Source of the DNA: Flavobacterium terrigena
GTDB lineage: Bacteria > Bacteroidota > Bacteroidia > Flavobacteriales > Flavobacteriaceae
Length of the DNA: 64,000 nucleotides
NCBI RefSeq assembly: GCF_900108955.1
Contig: NZ_FNYA01000001.1
Span: 1-64,000 of the forward strand
Direction of reading: 5' to 3'
A program made the translations under genes and the position numbers. Under the pieces are notes generated by a model. That model did not search any database. It was not told the DNA's origin and saw nothing but the letters and a program-made list of their open reading frames with translations. This document shows, one piece after another, positions 15,510 through 23,896 of the stretch (positions are counted from its first letter, which is position 1; every line of letters begins with the position of its first letter).

Positions 15510-16640
15510 TTGGAAAACTATCAAGCAATACTAATACATCCCGACGTAAAAGGCGGAAGAATTTCTGGAAATTTATCAATAAAAAATAATTGCATTTATT
15601 TCGAAAACGAAGAACTGACTCATCAAATAAACTTTATTAATCTTACAATTAATACTGGTGGCGCTTCCAACCGATTTATCTTTTTTGCAGACAAAACAAA
15701 TACCGAAATTTCAATATATACTTCAGATAAAAAAGTATTAAAAAACAATCTTTTAGCTTCAAATAAAAATTTTAAATCTGAAATTTCTAAATCAAAATCC
15801 GATTTACGAAAAACTTTAAAAGGTGTTCTTATAGCTATAGCACTTGTCGGAATTTTTATTACTGGATTGTATCTTGCAAAAGATAAAATGGTAGAAAAAA
15901 TTGCCGATCAGGTTCCTGCATCATGGGAAAAAGAAGCTGGAGACAAATTATTTTCCACGCTTTCTTTGCAATATAAATTTATTAAAAACGATTCTTTAGA
16001 AAAAGAATTTTTAAAAGTCGCACAACCTTTATTAAAACAAATTGAAAAAGACGGATTTAAAGTCGATTTATATTTCGTTAAAGATCCAACTATAAACGCA
16101 TTTGCTTTACCTGGCGGAAAAGTCATAATTCAAACTGGATTAATTGAAAATGCAAAATCTTGGGAAGAAGTTATGGGTGTGGTGAGTCACGAATTATCAC
16201 ACGTAACGCGTCGTCATCATATCAGAGGAATTATCAATAATTTAGGAATCTTTACGATTTTATCTGCTGCATTTGGCGATGTAAGTGCTTTAGCTGGAAC
16301 ATTTTTAAATGTTGGTGGCGAATTGGCTTCTTTATCAAATAGTAGAGATTTTGAACACGAAGCAGATGAAACTGGTTGGAAATATTTGGTTCAAGCTAAA
16401 ATAAATCCGAAAGGTTTAATTACCTTTTTCGAAACTTTAAGTAAAGAAGAAAAAGCGAATGAAATCAAATCTAAAGTTGACGAAACAATTGATTTGTCAT
16501 TTTTATCTACTCATCCCAATACAAAAGACAGAATTAGTGCTTTAAAAGAAAAACTAAAAGGCGATAAATCTGCTTATATTAAGTTACCAGATAACTTTGA
16601 AAAATTTAAAATCGAACTCTTAAAACAAAAAATAAATTAG
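15510..16640 (+). CDS. M48 family metallopeptidase with N-terminal PH-like region
   Basis: The 376-residue protein has a beta-rich N-terminal region (1-95) resembling the PH-like domains found before some M48 peptidases. A single membrane helix follows at about 105-123, then the M48 peptidase domain. The zinc motif HELSH lies at 227-231 and the third ligand is the Glu of NSRDFEHEADETGW. M48 enzymes (HtpX, BepA, Oma1) act in membrane-protein quality control. The reading frame opens with TTG at 15510 (TAA stop 9 bases upstream, no in-frame ATG until residue 127). It leads an operon with three AIM24 genes. Confidence 0.87.
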   Translation: MENYQAILIHPDVKGGRISGNLSIKNNCIYFENEELTHQINFINLTINTGGASNRFIFFADKTNTEISIYTSDKKVLKNNLLASNKNFKSEISKSKSDLRKTLKGVLIAIALVGIFITGLYLAKDKMVEKIADQVPASWEKEAGDKLFSTLSLQYKFIKNDSLEKEFLKVAQPLLKQIEKDGFKVDLYFVKDPTINAFALPGGKVIIQTGLIENAKSWEEVMGVVSHELSHVTRRHHIRGIINNLGIFTILSAAFGDVSALAGTFLNVGGELASLSNSRDFEHEADETGWKYLVQAKINPKGLITFFETLSKEEKANEIKSKVDETIDLSFLSTHPNTKDRISALKEKLKGDKSAYIKLPDNFEKFKIELLKQKIN

Positions 16641-16645
16641 TACAA

Positions 16646-17308
16646 ATGGAAATTAAAACAGAAGGAAAACCAGCATTTGCCTACGTAATGGTTACGTTAG
16701 CACCTGGTGAAACCATGATTGCAGAATCGGATGCGATGTCTAGCATGTCTGCAAATCTAGATATGGTTGCCAAATTTAATGGCGGACTATTTGTAGGCTT
16801 ATTGAAAAAATATTTGGGTGGTGAAAGTTTGTTCATCAATCATTTTACAAACAATACCAATGAAACCTTAAACTTACATTTAACACAACCAACACCTGGT
16901 GATATTGAAGTGAAAGAATTAGATGGAACATCTAGCTATTGCATTCAAAACGGTTCTTATATTGCTTCTGAAAAAGGAGTAAAATTGGGTGTAAAATGGG
17001 CTGGATTAGGTTCGTTAATTGGTGGTGAAGGTCTTTTTAAATTAGTTGTTTCTGGAAAAGGAAAAGTAATTTTTGGAGCTTACGGCGGATTAATTGAAAA
17101 AGAAATTAATGGCGAATATATTGTAGATACTGGACATTTAGTAGCTTACGAACCAAACATGAAATTGAAACCACAATTAGCTGGCGGAATTTTCAGTAGC
17201 CTTTTTGGTGGCGAAGGATTTGTAACTCGTGTAGAAGGTAAAGGAAAAATTTATATTCAAACTCGTAATATTTCCGGATTAGCATCTTGGTTAAATAGAC
17301 AATTATAA
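16646..17308 (+). CDS. AIM24/TIGR00266 family protein, paralogue 1
   Basis: This 220-residue protein belongs to the AIM24 (DUF124, TIGR00266) family, seen in the core GEYIVDTGHLVAYEP and repeated glycine-rich strands such as GGESLFINHF and GGEGLFKLVVSGKGKV. Bacterial members form trimeric beta structures and the yeast namesake affects inner mitochondrial membrane organisation; the biochemical role is unknown. It starts 5 bases after the M48 gene. It is more divergent at the N-terminus than paralogue 2 but keeps all core strands. Confidence 0.9.
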   Translation: MEIKTEGKPAFAYVMVTLAPGETMIAESDAMSSMSANLDMVAKFNGGLFVGLLKKYLGGESLFINHFTNNTNETLNLHLTQPTPGDIEVKELDGTSSYCIQNGSYIASEKGVKLGVKWAGLGSLIGGEGLFKLVVSGKGKVIFGAYGGLIEKEINGEYIVDTGHLVAYEPNMKLKPQLAGGIFSSLFGGEGFVTRVEGKGKIYIQTRNISGLASWLNRQL

Positions 17309-17316
17309 TTTTAGAT

Positions 17317-18030
17317 ATGGAAACATTAAATATAGAACATAAAGCTACAAGTTTAGATGTAAATTTAAGAATGCGACCAGGTTCAACTGCTGCAGAAATA
17401 ACTTTACAACCTGGACAAGAATTTACAGCTGAAGCTGGTGCCATGATAGCCATGAGTCCAACAGTTTCAATGACAACTACAACTTACAAAAAGAATTCTG
17501 GTGGGATTTTTAAAGGTTTAAAAAGAGTGCTTTCTGGAGAAAGTTTTTTCTTAAATCATTATACTGCTGGAAGTCAACCTGGAACAGTTTGGTTAGGAAC
17601 AACTCATGCTGGTGACATGATGACAAAAGAATTAAACGGAGAAGGAATTATTATTCAAGGAGGTTCTTATGTGGCGAGTTCACCAGATATTGAAATTGAT
17701 TTAAGCTTTCAAGGTTTTAAATCATTAATTTCTAAAGAAAGTTTATTTTGGCTAACGGCTAAAGGAAAAGGAACTGTTATTTTCAATTCTTTTGGTTGTA
17801 TTTACCCTATTCAGATTAATGGTGAATATATTGTAGATACAGGACATATTGTGGCTTTTGAAGAAAACTTAAACTTCACTTTATCTAAAGCTGGAAAAAG
17901 CTGGATGAGTTCGTTTTTAGGCGGAGAAGGATTAGTATGTAAGTTTAAAGGTCAAGGAACAGTTTGGGTGCAATCTCATAATACGGGTTCATTCGGAGCG
18001 ATTTTAGGACCAAAATTAAAACCAAGATAA
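17317..18030 (+). CDS. AIM24/TIGR00266 family protein, paralogue 2
   Basis: This 237-residue AIM24 protein reads MRPGSTAAEITLQPGQEFTAEAGAMIAMSP, the classic family opening. The core repeats GEYIVDTGHIVAFEEN and GGEGLVCKFKGQGTVWVQS. It is the middle gene of a tandem trio, 8 bases after the first and 3 before the third. The N-terminal extension of about 15 residues and the preserved family motifs make it the most typical of the three. No signal peptide is seen; the product is probably cytosolic or membrane-associated. Confidence 0.92.
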   Translation: METLNIEHKATSLDVNLRMRPGSTAAEITLQPGQEFTAEAGAMIAMSPTVSMTTTTYKKNSGGIFKGLKRVLSGESFFLNHYTAGSQPGTVWLGTTHAGDMMTKELNGEGIIIQGGSYVASSPDIEIDLSFQGFKSLISKESLFWLTAKGKGTVIFNSFGCIYPIQINGEYIVDTGHIVAFEENLNFTLSKAGKSWMSSFLGGEGLVCKFKGQGTVWVQSHNTGSFGAILGPKLKPR

Positions 18031-18033
18031 GAT

Positions 18034-18720
18034 ATGGAAGTTCAAGATAAAAAAGGATTTAATTATAAAATGGATTGTAAGCCAGATTTCGGTTTCGTAA
18101 CCGTTACAATTCCATCAGGCGAAAAATTAAAAGTTGAAGCCGCTGCTATGGCAACAATGGATACAAATATTGAAATGAAAACAAGTTTAAAAGGTGGTTT
18201 TGGAAGGTTTTTAACTGGAGAATCATTATTTCTTAACGAATTTTCAGCAAAAAACGGAAGTGGAGAAATTCAAATTGCACCAGCTTGTCCGGGCGATGTG
18301 GAACATATTTACTTGCAAAATGAAGTTATTTATTTACAAAACACAGCCTTTTTAGCTTCAGGAATTAATGTCGCTACAGAAAGTAAATTTCAAGGATTAG
18401 TAAAAGGATTCTTTTCTGGAGAAAATTTATTTTTAATCAAATGTTCAGGTGAAGGCGATTTATGGTTTAACTCGTATGGTGGCATTATGGAAATTAATGT
18501 AGAAGACGGTTATGTTGTAGACACAGGACATATTGTAGGATTCACTGAAGGCTTAACGTATGACATTTCTAGAGTTGGCGGTTACAAATCGTTATTCTTT
18601 TCTGGAGAAGGTTTAGTGTGTAGATTTAGCGGAAGCGGAAAAGTTTGGATTCAAACTAGAAAAATTGTTCCATTTGCGAATTGGACATTCCCATTCAGAC
18701 CAACGAAAAATAATAAATAA
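18034..18720 (+). CDS. AIM24/TIGR00266 family protein, paralogue 3
   Basis: This 228-residue AIM24 protein has the landmarks GFVTVTIPSGEKLKVEAAAMATM, GESLFLNEFSAKNGSGE, GYVVDTGHIVGFTEG and SGEGLVCRFSGSGKVWIQTR. It is the last gene of the M48-AIM24-AIM24-AIM24 operon and is followed by a strong terminator shared with the convergent gene. Three paralogues in a row suggest a hetero-oligomer or specialised copies. That is inference. Confidence 0.92.
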   Translation: MEVQDKKGFNYKMDCKPDFGFVTVTIPSGEKLKVEAAAMATMDTNIEMKTSLKGGFGRFLTGESLFLNEFSAKNGSGEIQIAPACPGDVEHIYLQNEVIYLQNTAFLASGINVATESKFQGLVKGFFSGENLFLIKCSGEGDLWFNSYGGIMEINVEDGYVVDTGHIVGFTEGLTYDISRVGGYKSLFFSGEGLVCRFSGSGKVWIQTRKIVPFANWTFPFRPTKNNK

Positions 18721-18726
18721 TAAAAC

Positions 18727-18762
18727 AAAAATCCCGTCTTTTAACAAGACGGGATTTTTTTT
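18727..18762. terminator. Bidirectional terminator
   Basis: AAAAATCCCGTCTT and AAGACGGGATTTTT pair perfectly around a 6-base loop. It closes the AIM24 operon and the convergent gene ending at 18761. Confidence 0.9.
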
Positions 18763-19066
18763 ATTCTTCTACTCCTTTTCTAATAACATAGGTATAAAAC
18801 CAGGTAATTGTAAAAGTTGGAATAATATCTGTAAAAGGAATTAACTCTTCAATCGTACCGAACAAACCAGCAATTTTACCAACTGTTCCTTTGTACATCA
18901 GTACTAAAAGGATTCCAGAAATTGGCGCCCAAACGACATCAATTGGTTCTGCGAAAACAGGAACTATATAAGATAACATCCCAATTCCATCAAAAATTAG
19001 ACTTAAAATCAGTTTGTTTTTTTTATCGCTTTTCTTTACAACTGTTGGTTGTGGTTCTTCTATCAT
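18761..19066 (-). CDS. Small hypothetical membrane protein
   Basis: This 101-residue protein has a charged N-terminus (PQPTVVKKSDKKNK) followed by hydrophobic stretches at about 19-37 (LILSLIFDGIGMLSYIVPV), 45-57 (WAPISGILLVLMY) and 76-95. Two to three helices are likely. I recall similar small membrane proteins in Flavobacteria but no function. It lies 86 bases upstream of the msrA stop on the same strand side and could be read from msrA or its own promoter. Confidence 0.7.
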   Translation of the reverse strand: MIEEPQPTVVKKSDKKNKLILSLIFDGIGMLSYIVPVFAEPIDVVWAPISGILLVLMYKGTVGKIAGLFGTIEELIPFTDIIPTFTITWFYTYVIRKGVEE

Positions 19067-19152
19067 TTAATTGTAATTTATAATTGTTTGGAACACTAAT
19101 GTACAAATTAAATGCCAGTATTAAATTTCAAGATTTAAAAGATTTCTAAAAT

Positions 19153-19803
19153 CTATTTTAACTTACTCTTATAATACTTTCTCAATTTATCTAATTTCGG
19201 AGCAATCACATATTCGCAATACCCTTGTTCTTTATTCTGATTGTAATAATTTTGATGATAGTCTTCCGCTAAATAAAAAACTCCAGCTTCTTCAATTTGT
19301 GTCACAACCGGATTCGGATATAATTTTTCTTTCTCAATCAATTGAATATAATTCTCCGCTTTTGCTTTTTGTTCTGGCGAATGATAAAAAATAGCACTTC
19401 TGTATTGCGTTCCAATATCTGCACCTTGTTTGTTCAATGTTGTTGGATCATGAGTAGCGAAAAATATTTCTAATAAATCTTCATAAGCCACTTCTTTCGG
19501 ATTAAAAGTAATTTGAATTCCTTCAGCATGACCAGTAGTTCCGTTACAAACTTCGCGATAAGCAGGATTTTTAATGAATCCACCAGTGAAACCTGAAACC
19601 ACTTTTTCTACTCCTTTTACTTCTAAAAAAACCGCTTCTGTACACCAAAAACAACCTCCGGCAAATGTTGCCAATTGTACACTATCATTCATAATTTCCC
19701 TTTTATTTTCTATTTTATTTTCTGATTTTTTTTCAACAGTTTGCGATTTGCTTCCACAAGAAAACAAACTTAAAAACGAGCTTAATAATACAATGTAGTT
19801 CAT
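19153..19803 (-). CDS. msrA: Peptide-methionine (S)-S-oxide reductase MsrA, lipoprotein
   Basis: MsrA reduces methionine S-sulfoxide in damaged proteins. The signature GGCFWCTEAVF places the catalytic Cys at residue 51 and a second Cys at 54. GTTGHAEGIQITF and DPTTLNKQGADIGTQYRSAIF are family landmarks, and the tail has the resolving region KEQGYCEYVIAPK. The extra N-terminus is a lipoprotein signal with FSC at residue 16, so this copy is exported and membrane anchored. That fits repair of envelope proteins. Confidence 0.95.
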   Translation of the reverse strand: MNYIVLLSSFLSLFSCGSKSQTVEKKSENKIENKREIMNDSVQLATFAGGCFWCTEAVFLEVKGVEKVVSGFTGGFIKNPAYREVCNGTTGHAEGIQITFNPKEVAYEDLLEIFFATHDPTTLNKQGADIGTQYRSAIFYHSPEQKAKAENYIQLIEKEKLYPNPVVTQIEEAGVFYLAEDYHQNYYNQNKEQGYCEYVIAPKLDKLRKYYKSKLK

Positions 19804-20087
19804 CTTTTTTTATCAAATTTAGTTAATATTCTTTCAATCATATACGTTTTAACTTTACTTTTAGATTTGTGTATAAATAATCTTTGCCACGAATTCACGA
19901 TTTTTTTTTCTTTTTTTTACTGTGTAATTTTAATTCGAATTAATTATCGACGTTGTCGATACAAATTTTGTTTGTCAAAATTTTTAATTCGATAATTCGT
20001 GGCAAAAATTAAATTATTTAACTTTCATTTGTGTTTCAAACATTTTAATATTCACTATTTCTTTGTTTCTTTGTACAAATTGATGTT
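19804..20087. other. Long AT-rich intergenic region with an inverted repeat
   Basis: No gene is seen. TTTGCCACGAATT (19883-19895) is an exact inverted match to AATTCGTGGCAAA (19994-20006). Inside lie TATCGAC-GTT-GTCGATA and AATTTTG-TTTGT-CAAAATT palindromes. The outer word resembles CGTGGCAAA near 8992 and looks like a family of dispersed intergenic repeats. The region ends at the leader element before the lolD-type gene. Confidence 0.7.
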
Positions 20088-20154
20088 ATGAAATCGCAAC
20101 ATAAACTTGTTTGTGTGAACAAACACCTTTAAAATAATGCGATACCATACGACC
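20088..20154 (+). ncRNA. Structured 5'-leader element, copy A (before the lolD-type gene)
   Basis: ATCGCA (20093-20098) pairs with TGCGAT (20138-20143) as the outer stem. GTTTG (20109-20113) and CAAAC (20120-20124) form the inner hairpin with loop TGTGAA. ACC follows the hairpin and ACCATACGACC (20144-20154) is the 3' tail. The ATG of the downstream gene is 25 bases further on. Copies C and B share all conserved positions and show compensatory changes in the outer stem. I do not recognise a characterised riboswitch class in it. Confidence 0.75.
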
Positions 20155-20179
20155 TTTAAAAATCAATGAAAATTTACAG

Positions 20180-20848
20180 ATGATTAGAGCAACGAATATA
20201 AATAAACATTATGGCGATTTACAGGTTTTAAAAAACGTAAGTCTGCATATAAATAAAGGTGAAATTGTATCCATAGTTGGCGCTTCTGGTGCTGGAAAAA
20301 CTACGCTATTACAAATTTTAGGAACCTTAGATTTATTGGATAAAAAAGATAATGTTTCGAGTTCATTAACAATCAATGATACTTCGATAATTAATTTGAA
20401 AGATAAAGAATTGTCGAAATTTAGAAATTTGAATTTAGGATTCATCTTTCAGTTTCATCAATTATTACCTGAATTTACAGCTTTAGAAAATGTTTGTATT
20501 CCAGCATTTATTGCGAACAAACCTAAAAAAGAAGTCGAGATTGAAGCTAAAAAACTATTGGATTATTTAGGATTATCACACAGAATCAATCACAAACCAA
20601 GCGAACTTTCCGGTGGAGAACAACAACGTGTTGCGGTGGCAAGAGCTTTAATTAATAAGCCTGCCGTTATCTTTGCTGATGAACCTTCAGGAAATTTAGA
20701 TCATACAACTGCCGAAAATTTACACCAATTGTTCTTTAAATTGCGTGACGAATTTGGACAAACTTTCGTAATTGTCACACACAATGAAGAATTGGCAAAT
20801 ATGGCTGATAGAAAATTAGTGATGATTGATGGAGTTTTACAAAATTAG
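20180..20848 (+). CDS. lolD: ABC transporter ATP-binding protein, LolD-type
   Basis: This 222-residue ABC ATPase has Walker A GASGAGKT (34-41), Q-loop [16 protein letters not shown], signature LSGGEQQ (143-149), Walker [12 protein letters not shown] (Asp167-Glu168) and the switch His in VTHNEEL. The Q-loop and ALENV sequence place it in the MacB/LolD group, which powers lipoprotein release or efflux with a membrane partner. No partner permease is adjacent, which is common for lolD in Bacteroidota. The symbol is by similarity. Its leader carries the structured element. Confidence 0.88.
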   Translation: MIRATNINKHYGDLQVLKNVSLHINKGEIVSIVGASGAGKTTLLQILGTLDLLDKKDNVSSSLTINDTSIINLKDKELSKFRNLNLGFIFQFHQLLPEFTALENVCIPAFIANKPKKEVEIEAKKLLDYLGLSHRINHKPSELSGGEQQRVAVARALINKPAVIFADEPSGNLDHTTAENLHQLFFKLRDEFGQTFVIVTHNEELANMADRKLVMIDGVLQN

Positions 20849-20947
20849 AAGCAGACGAATCGTTTTTCAATTCACTTTTTGTCCCGCTTTCCGCACTACA
20901 TGGTAGTTTGCTGCAATCGGGGCTAATAAACACAAATCTATTTTCAG
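20849..20947. repeat. Intergenic repeat of the CCCGCTTTCCGC...GCAATCGGGG type
   Basis: GTCCCGC and GCAATCGGGGC flank CTTTCCGC and CTACATGGTAG words over about 50 bases. I recall very similar strings between genes in many Flavobacterium genomes. The ends can pair weakly (CCCG with CGGG). No function is evident. Confidence 0.5.
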
Positions 20948-21712
20948 ATGAACTTTACCGAATTAAAAGAATTTTTAGACGAAAAAGTCGTTTTATACAA
21001 CAATAAAAATTTTATTGATTCTGATCCTGTTCAAATTCCGCATTTGTATTCTCAAAAAGAAGATATCGAAATTGCTGGATTTTTAGCCGCAACAATTGCT
21101 TGGGGAAATAGAAAAATGATTATCAATAATTCACATAAATTGATGCAAATTATGGGAAATTCACCTTATGATTTTGTGATGAATCATAAAGAAATTCACT
21201 TAGAAAAACTATCAAATTTCGTTCACAGAACTTTTAATGCGACTGATGCTGTCACGTTTATAAAGGCTTTACAGCATATTTATACAACCAATCCCGATTT
21301 AGAAAGTCTATTTTCTAAACATATTGAAAATAACTCTACTCAGAAAAGCATATCTGAATTTAAGAAAACCTTTTTTGAAATTCCACATTTACAAAGAACT
21401 CAAAAACACATTTCCGATCCATTAAATGGTTCGGCAGCCAAAAGAATCAACATGTATTTACGTTGGATGGTTCGAAATGATAACAATGGTGTCGATTTAG
21501 GAATTTGGAAAACCATCCCTACTTCTGCTCTATCTTGTCCGTTAGATGTACATTCAGGAAATGTAGCTCGTAAATTAGTATTGTTAACTCGAAAACAAAA
21601 TGATGCCAAAGCTTTATTTGAATTAGATTCGAACTTACGACTTTTAGATGCTAATGATCCAGTGAAATATGATTTTGCGCTGTTTGGATTAGGCGTTTTT
21701 GAAGGGTTTTAA
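20948..21712 (+). CDS. TIGR02757/DUF2400 family protein
   Basis: This 254-residue protein matches TIGR02757 (DUF2400). Landmarks are EDIEIAGFLAATIAWGNRKMIINNS, FVHRTFNATDAV, GSAAKRINMYLRWMVR and PLDVHSGNVARKLVLL. The RxxxYLRWMVR region recalls a DNA-glycosylase-like helical fold, but activity is unproven. It is co-directional with the ABC gene 99 bases upstream and ends at a terminator. Confidence 0.9.
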   Translation: MNFTELKEFLDEKVVLYNNKNFIDSDPVQIPHLYSQKEDIEIAGFLAATIAWGNRKMIINNSHKLMQIMGNSPYDFVMNHKEIHLEKLSNFVHRTFNATDAVTFIKALQHIYTTNPDLESLFSKHIENNSTQKSISEFKKTFFEIPHLQRTQKHISDPLNGSAAKRINMYLRWMVRNDNNGVDLGIWKTIPTSALSCPLDVHSGNVARKLVLLTRKQNDAKALFELDSNLRLLDANDPVKYDFALFGLGVFEGF

Positions 21713-21718
21713 ATAAAA

Positions 21719-21742
21719 AAAAGAGCTCTAAAAGAGCTCTTT
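21719..21742. terminator. Terminator between convergent genes
   Basis: AAAGAGCTC pairs with GAGCTCTTT. The A-tract on the left gives a U-tail for the minus-strand gene ending at 21762. Confidence 0.75.
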
Positions 21743-21761
21743 CCTAACTTTGTAAAAGTTG

Positions 21762-22109
21762 TTAGTTACTTTTTGTAAAATTAATTTTAATTGAATAATT
21801 TTTACCTACAAATAAATTGGCTTCCTCAATTTTCAATGAATTTAATGTCGATTTTATATAATTCTTAATTTCAATATCATTTGTTTTTACATTTAATATT
21901 ACTAATTCATTATCTGAATTAACTGTAAAAATAACATCGACTAAAGCTTCGTTTTCAAATTCGAAATTTTCCAAATTCTTTTTTATCATTTCTGACATGA
22001 CCTTCACTGCTTTTGGTAAATCTTCCTCGAAAGAATTAGCATTATTAGCAGACACACTAAAAGTTGTTAATAATAAAACAACTAAAACTAAGTTGATGAT
22101 TTTTTTCAT
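21762..22109 (-). CDS. Small secreted hypothetical protein
   Basis: This 115-residue protein has a clear Sec signal peptide (MKKIINLVLVVLLLTTFSVSA). The mature part contains VDVIFTVNSDNELVILNVKTND followed by a helix, which recalls the beta-alpha-beta of TonB C-terminal domains. It lacks a membrane anchor or proline linker. A TAGATTTG -7 element on the minus strand (22135-22142) lies 26 bases upstream. I call it hypothetical, periplasmic. Confidence 0.75.
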   Translation of the reverse strand: MKKIINLVLVVLLLTTFSVSANNANSFEEDLPKAVKVMSEMIKKNLENFEFENEALVDVIFTVNSDNELVILNVKTNDIEIKNYIKSTLNSLKIEEANLFVGKNYSIKINFTKSN

Positions 22110-22486
22110 TTTTTGATTTTTAAATTTTACATGACAAATCTATGTCGTAATTCATTTAAAATAAAGCAAATAAATAAGCTTAACCATCATTTAAAATTGG
22201 AAACAGATTGAATTATTGAATTTCGATTAAATGCTGCAGAAAATTACATTTAATTAAAATATTCGGTGGAAATTATATCAAATTCAAAAATAGCATTTCA
22301 TAGTAAATTTACATTGGAGAAATAAAAAGTTTTCAATTAACATTTTATCAATCAGCACAATAGAAATAATTTGATATAAAGTTCTAAAATTAATTGAATT
22401 GATAGGATTTATGAAAGTCAAATAATAAATAACAAAAAAAATCCCGATTTTCATCGGGATTCAAATATATAAAATATTTTACTTTC
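22110..22486. other. Intergenic region between a secreted protein gene and sucC
   Basis: This AT-rich stretch holds the minus-strand promoter of the secreted protein gene (-7 at 22135-22142) and the sucC terminator. Short partial inverted repeats around TTGATATAAA/TTATATCAA are visible. I see no gene or RNA I can support. Confidence 0.5.
22440..22461 (-). terminator. Terminator of sucC
   Basis: AATCCCGAT and ATCGGGATT pair around a 4-base loop. On the minus strand a U-tract follows (22439-22433). Confidence 0.85.
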
Positions 22487-23683
22487 TTATTTTGATAATG
22501 CAGCTTTAACTTGGTCTGCAGCTTCTTGAAACTGAACAGCTGATAAAATTGGCATTCCAGAATTATCAATTAATTCTTTAGCAATTTCTGCATTTGTACC
22601 TTGTAAACGAACAATGATTGGCACTTTAATTGCATCACCCATGTTTTTGTAAGCGTCTACAACACCTTGTGCTACTCTATCGCAACGTACAATTCCACCA
22701 AAAATGTTAATTAAAATTGCTTTTACGTTAGGATCTTTTAAGATAATACGGAAAGCTGTTTCAACACGTTTAGCATCTGCAGTTCCACCAACGTCTAAGA
22801 AGTTTGCAGGTTCAAAACCAGCATATTTAATTAAATCCATAGTAGCCATTGCTAAACCAGCACCGTTTACCATACATCCAACAGTTCCATCTAAATCAAC
22901 ATAATTTAAACCAACTTCTTTTGCTTCAACTTCAATAGGATTTTCTTCACGAACATCACGCATTTCAGCTAATTCTTTATGACGGAATAATGCATTATCG
23001 TCTAAATCAACTTTAGCATCAACTGCAATAATTTTGTTATCTGAAGTTTTTAATACTGGATTAATTTCAAACATTGTAGCGTCTGAACCAATGTAAGCTT
23101 TATATAACGCATCAATAAATTTTACCATTTCTTTGAATGCTTCACCTGATAAACCTAAATTAAAAGCAATTTGTCTTGCTTGAAATCCTTGTAAACCAAC
23201 AGAAGGGTCAATTTCTTCAGTGAAAATTAAATGTGGTGTGTGTTCAGCAACTTCTTCAATATCCATTCCACCTTCAGTAGAATACATAATCATGTTACGA
23301 CCTTTACCTCTATTTAATAATACAGAAACATAAAATTCTTTAGTTTCTGATTCACCTGGATAATAAACATCTTCAGCGATTAAAACTTTATGAACTCTTT
23401 TACCAGTTGGAGGCGTTTGAGGCGTAATTAAATCCATACCAATAATTTGACCAGCAATTTCTTTTACTTGATCTAAATTTTTAGCTAATTTAACTCCACC
23501 ACCTTTTCCACGACCACCAGCGTGAATTTGTGCTTTTATAACATGCCAACCTGTACCAGTTTCTGCAGTTAATTGTTTTGCTTTTTCAACAGCCTCGTCA
23601 GCATTGTTTGCAACATGACCACGTTGTATGCGCACGCCATAGCTTGCTAATATTTCTTTACCTTGATATTCGTGTACGTTCAT
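22487..23683 (-). CDS. sucC: Succinate-CoA ligase (ADP-forming) subunit beta
   Basis: SucC, with SucD, makes succinate and ATP from succinyl-CoA in the TCA cycle. The 398-residue form begins MNVHEYQGKEILASYGV, the conserved start of the ATP-grasp domain. KAQIHAGGRGKGGGVKLA, FEINPVLKT and the C-terminal NIFGGIVRCDRVA are landmarks. An in-frame GTG at 23719 would add 12 residues unlike the family, and it overlaps a TATTTTTG -7 element (23719-23726). I therefore choose the ATG at 23683. sucD is not adjacent. Confidence 0.96.
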   Translation of the reverse strand: MNVHEYQGKEILASYGVRIQRGHVANNADEAVEKAKQLTAETGTGWHVIKAQIHAGGRGKGGGVKLAKNLDQVKEIAGQIIGMDLITPQTPPTGKRVHKVLIAEDVYYPGESETKEFYVSVLLNRGKGRNMIMYSTEGGMDIEEVAEHTPHLIFTEEIDPSVGLQGFQARQIAFNLGLSGEAFKEMVKFIDALYKAYIGSDATMFEINPVLKTSDNKIIAVDAKVDLDDNALFRHKELAEMRDVREENPIEVEAKEVGLNYVDLDGTVGCMVNGAGLAMATMDLIKYAGFEPANFLDVGGTADAKRVETAFRIILKDPNVKAILINIFGGIVRCDRVAQGVVDAYKNMGDAIKVPIIVRLQGTNAEIAKELIDNSGMPILSAVQFQEAADQVKAALSK

Positions 23684-23848
23684 AATTAAGTATGAGTTAA
23701 TCTTGTTTAAAAGTGGCACAAAAATAATAAAGTAATTCTTAAATGACTAATTTTTACACTTCTTTTTAGATTTATAATTAAAATGTTAATTCACTTTTTG
23801 TTATAAAAACAACAGATTGTTATTTTTATATTTTATTTGTGTAATTAT

Positions 23849-23880
23849 TTTGTTTTTTTGATATAACTTAAATATATTTG
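23849..23880 (+). promoter_or_regulatory. Promoter of lysA
   Basis: TTTG (23849-23852), 20 bases, then TATATTTG (23873-23880) match the Bacteroidota consensus. The lysA ATG follows 16 bases later. Confidence 0.75.
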
Positions 23881-23896
23881 CAGAAAATTATTTAAA

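Noticed and set aside
20088-20130. Leader peptide starting MKS and containing VCVNKH in copies A and B of the leader element
   Set aside because: Copy C has no ATG there, and in copy A the frame stops after 14 codons while B runs 26. Conservation follows the stems, not the frame.
23684-23719. Longer sucC start at GTG 23719
   Set aside because: The extra 12 residues do not match the family and overlap the -7 promoter element; the conserved start is MNVHEYQGKEI.
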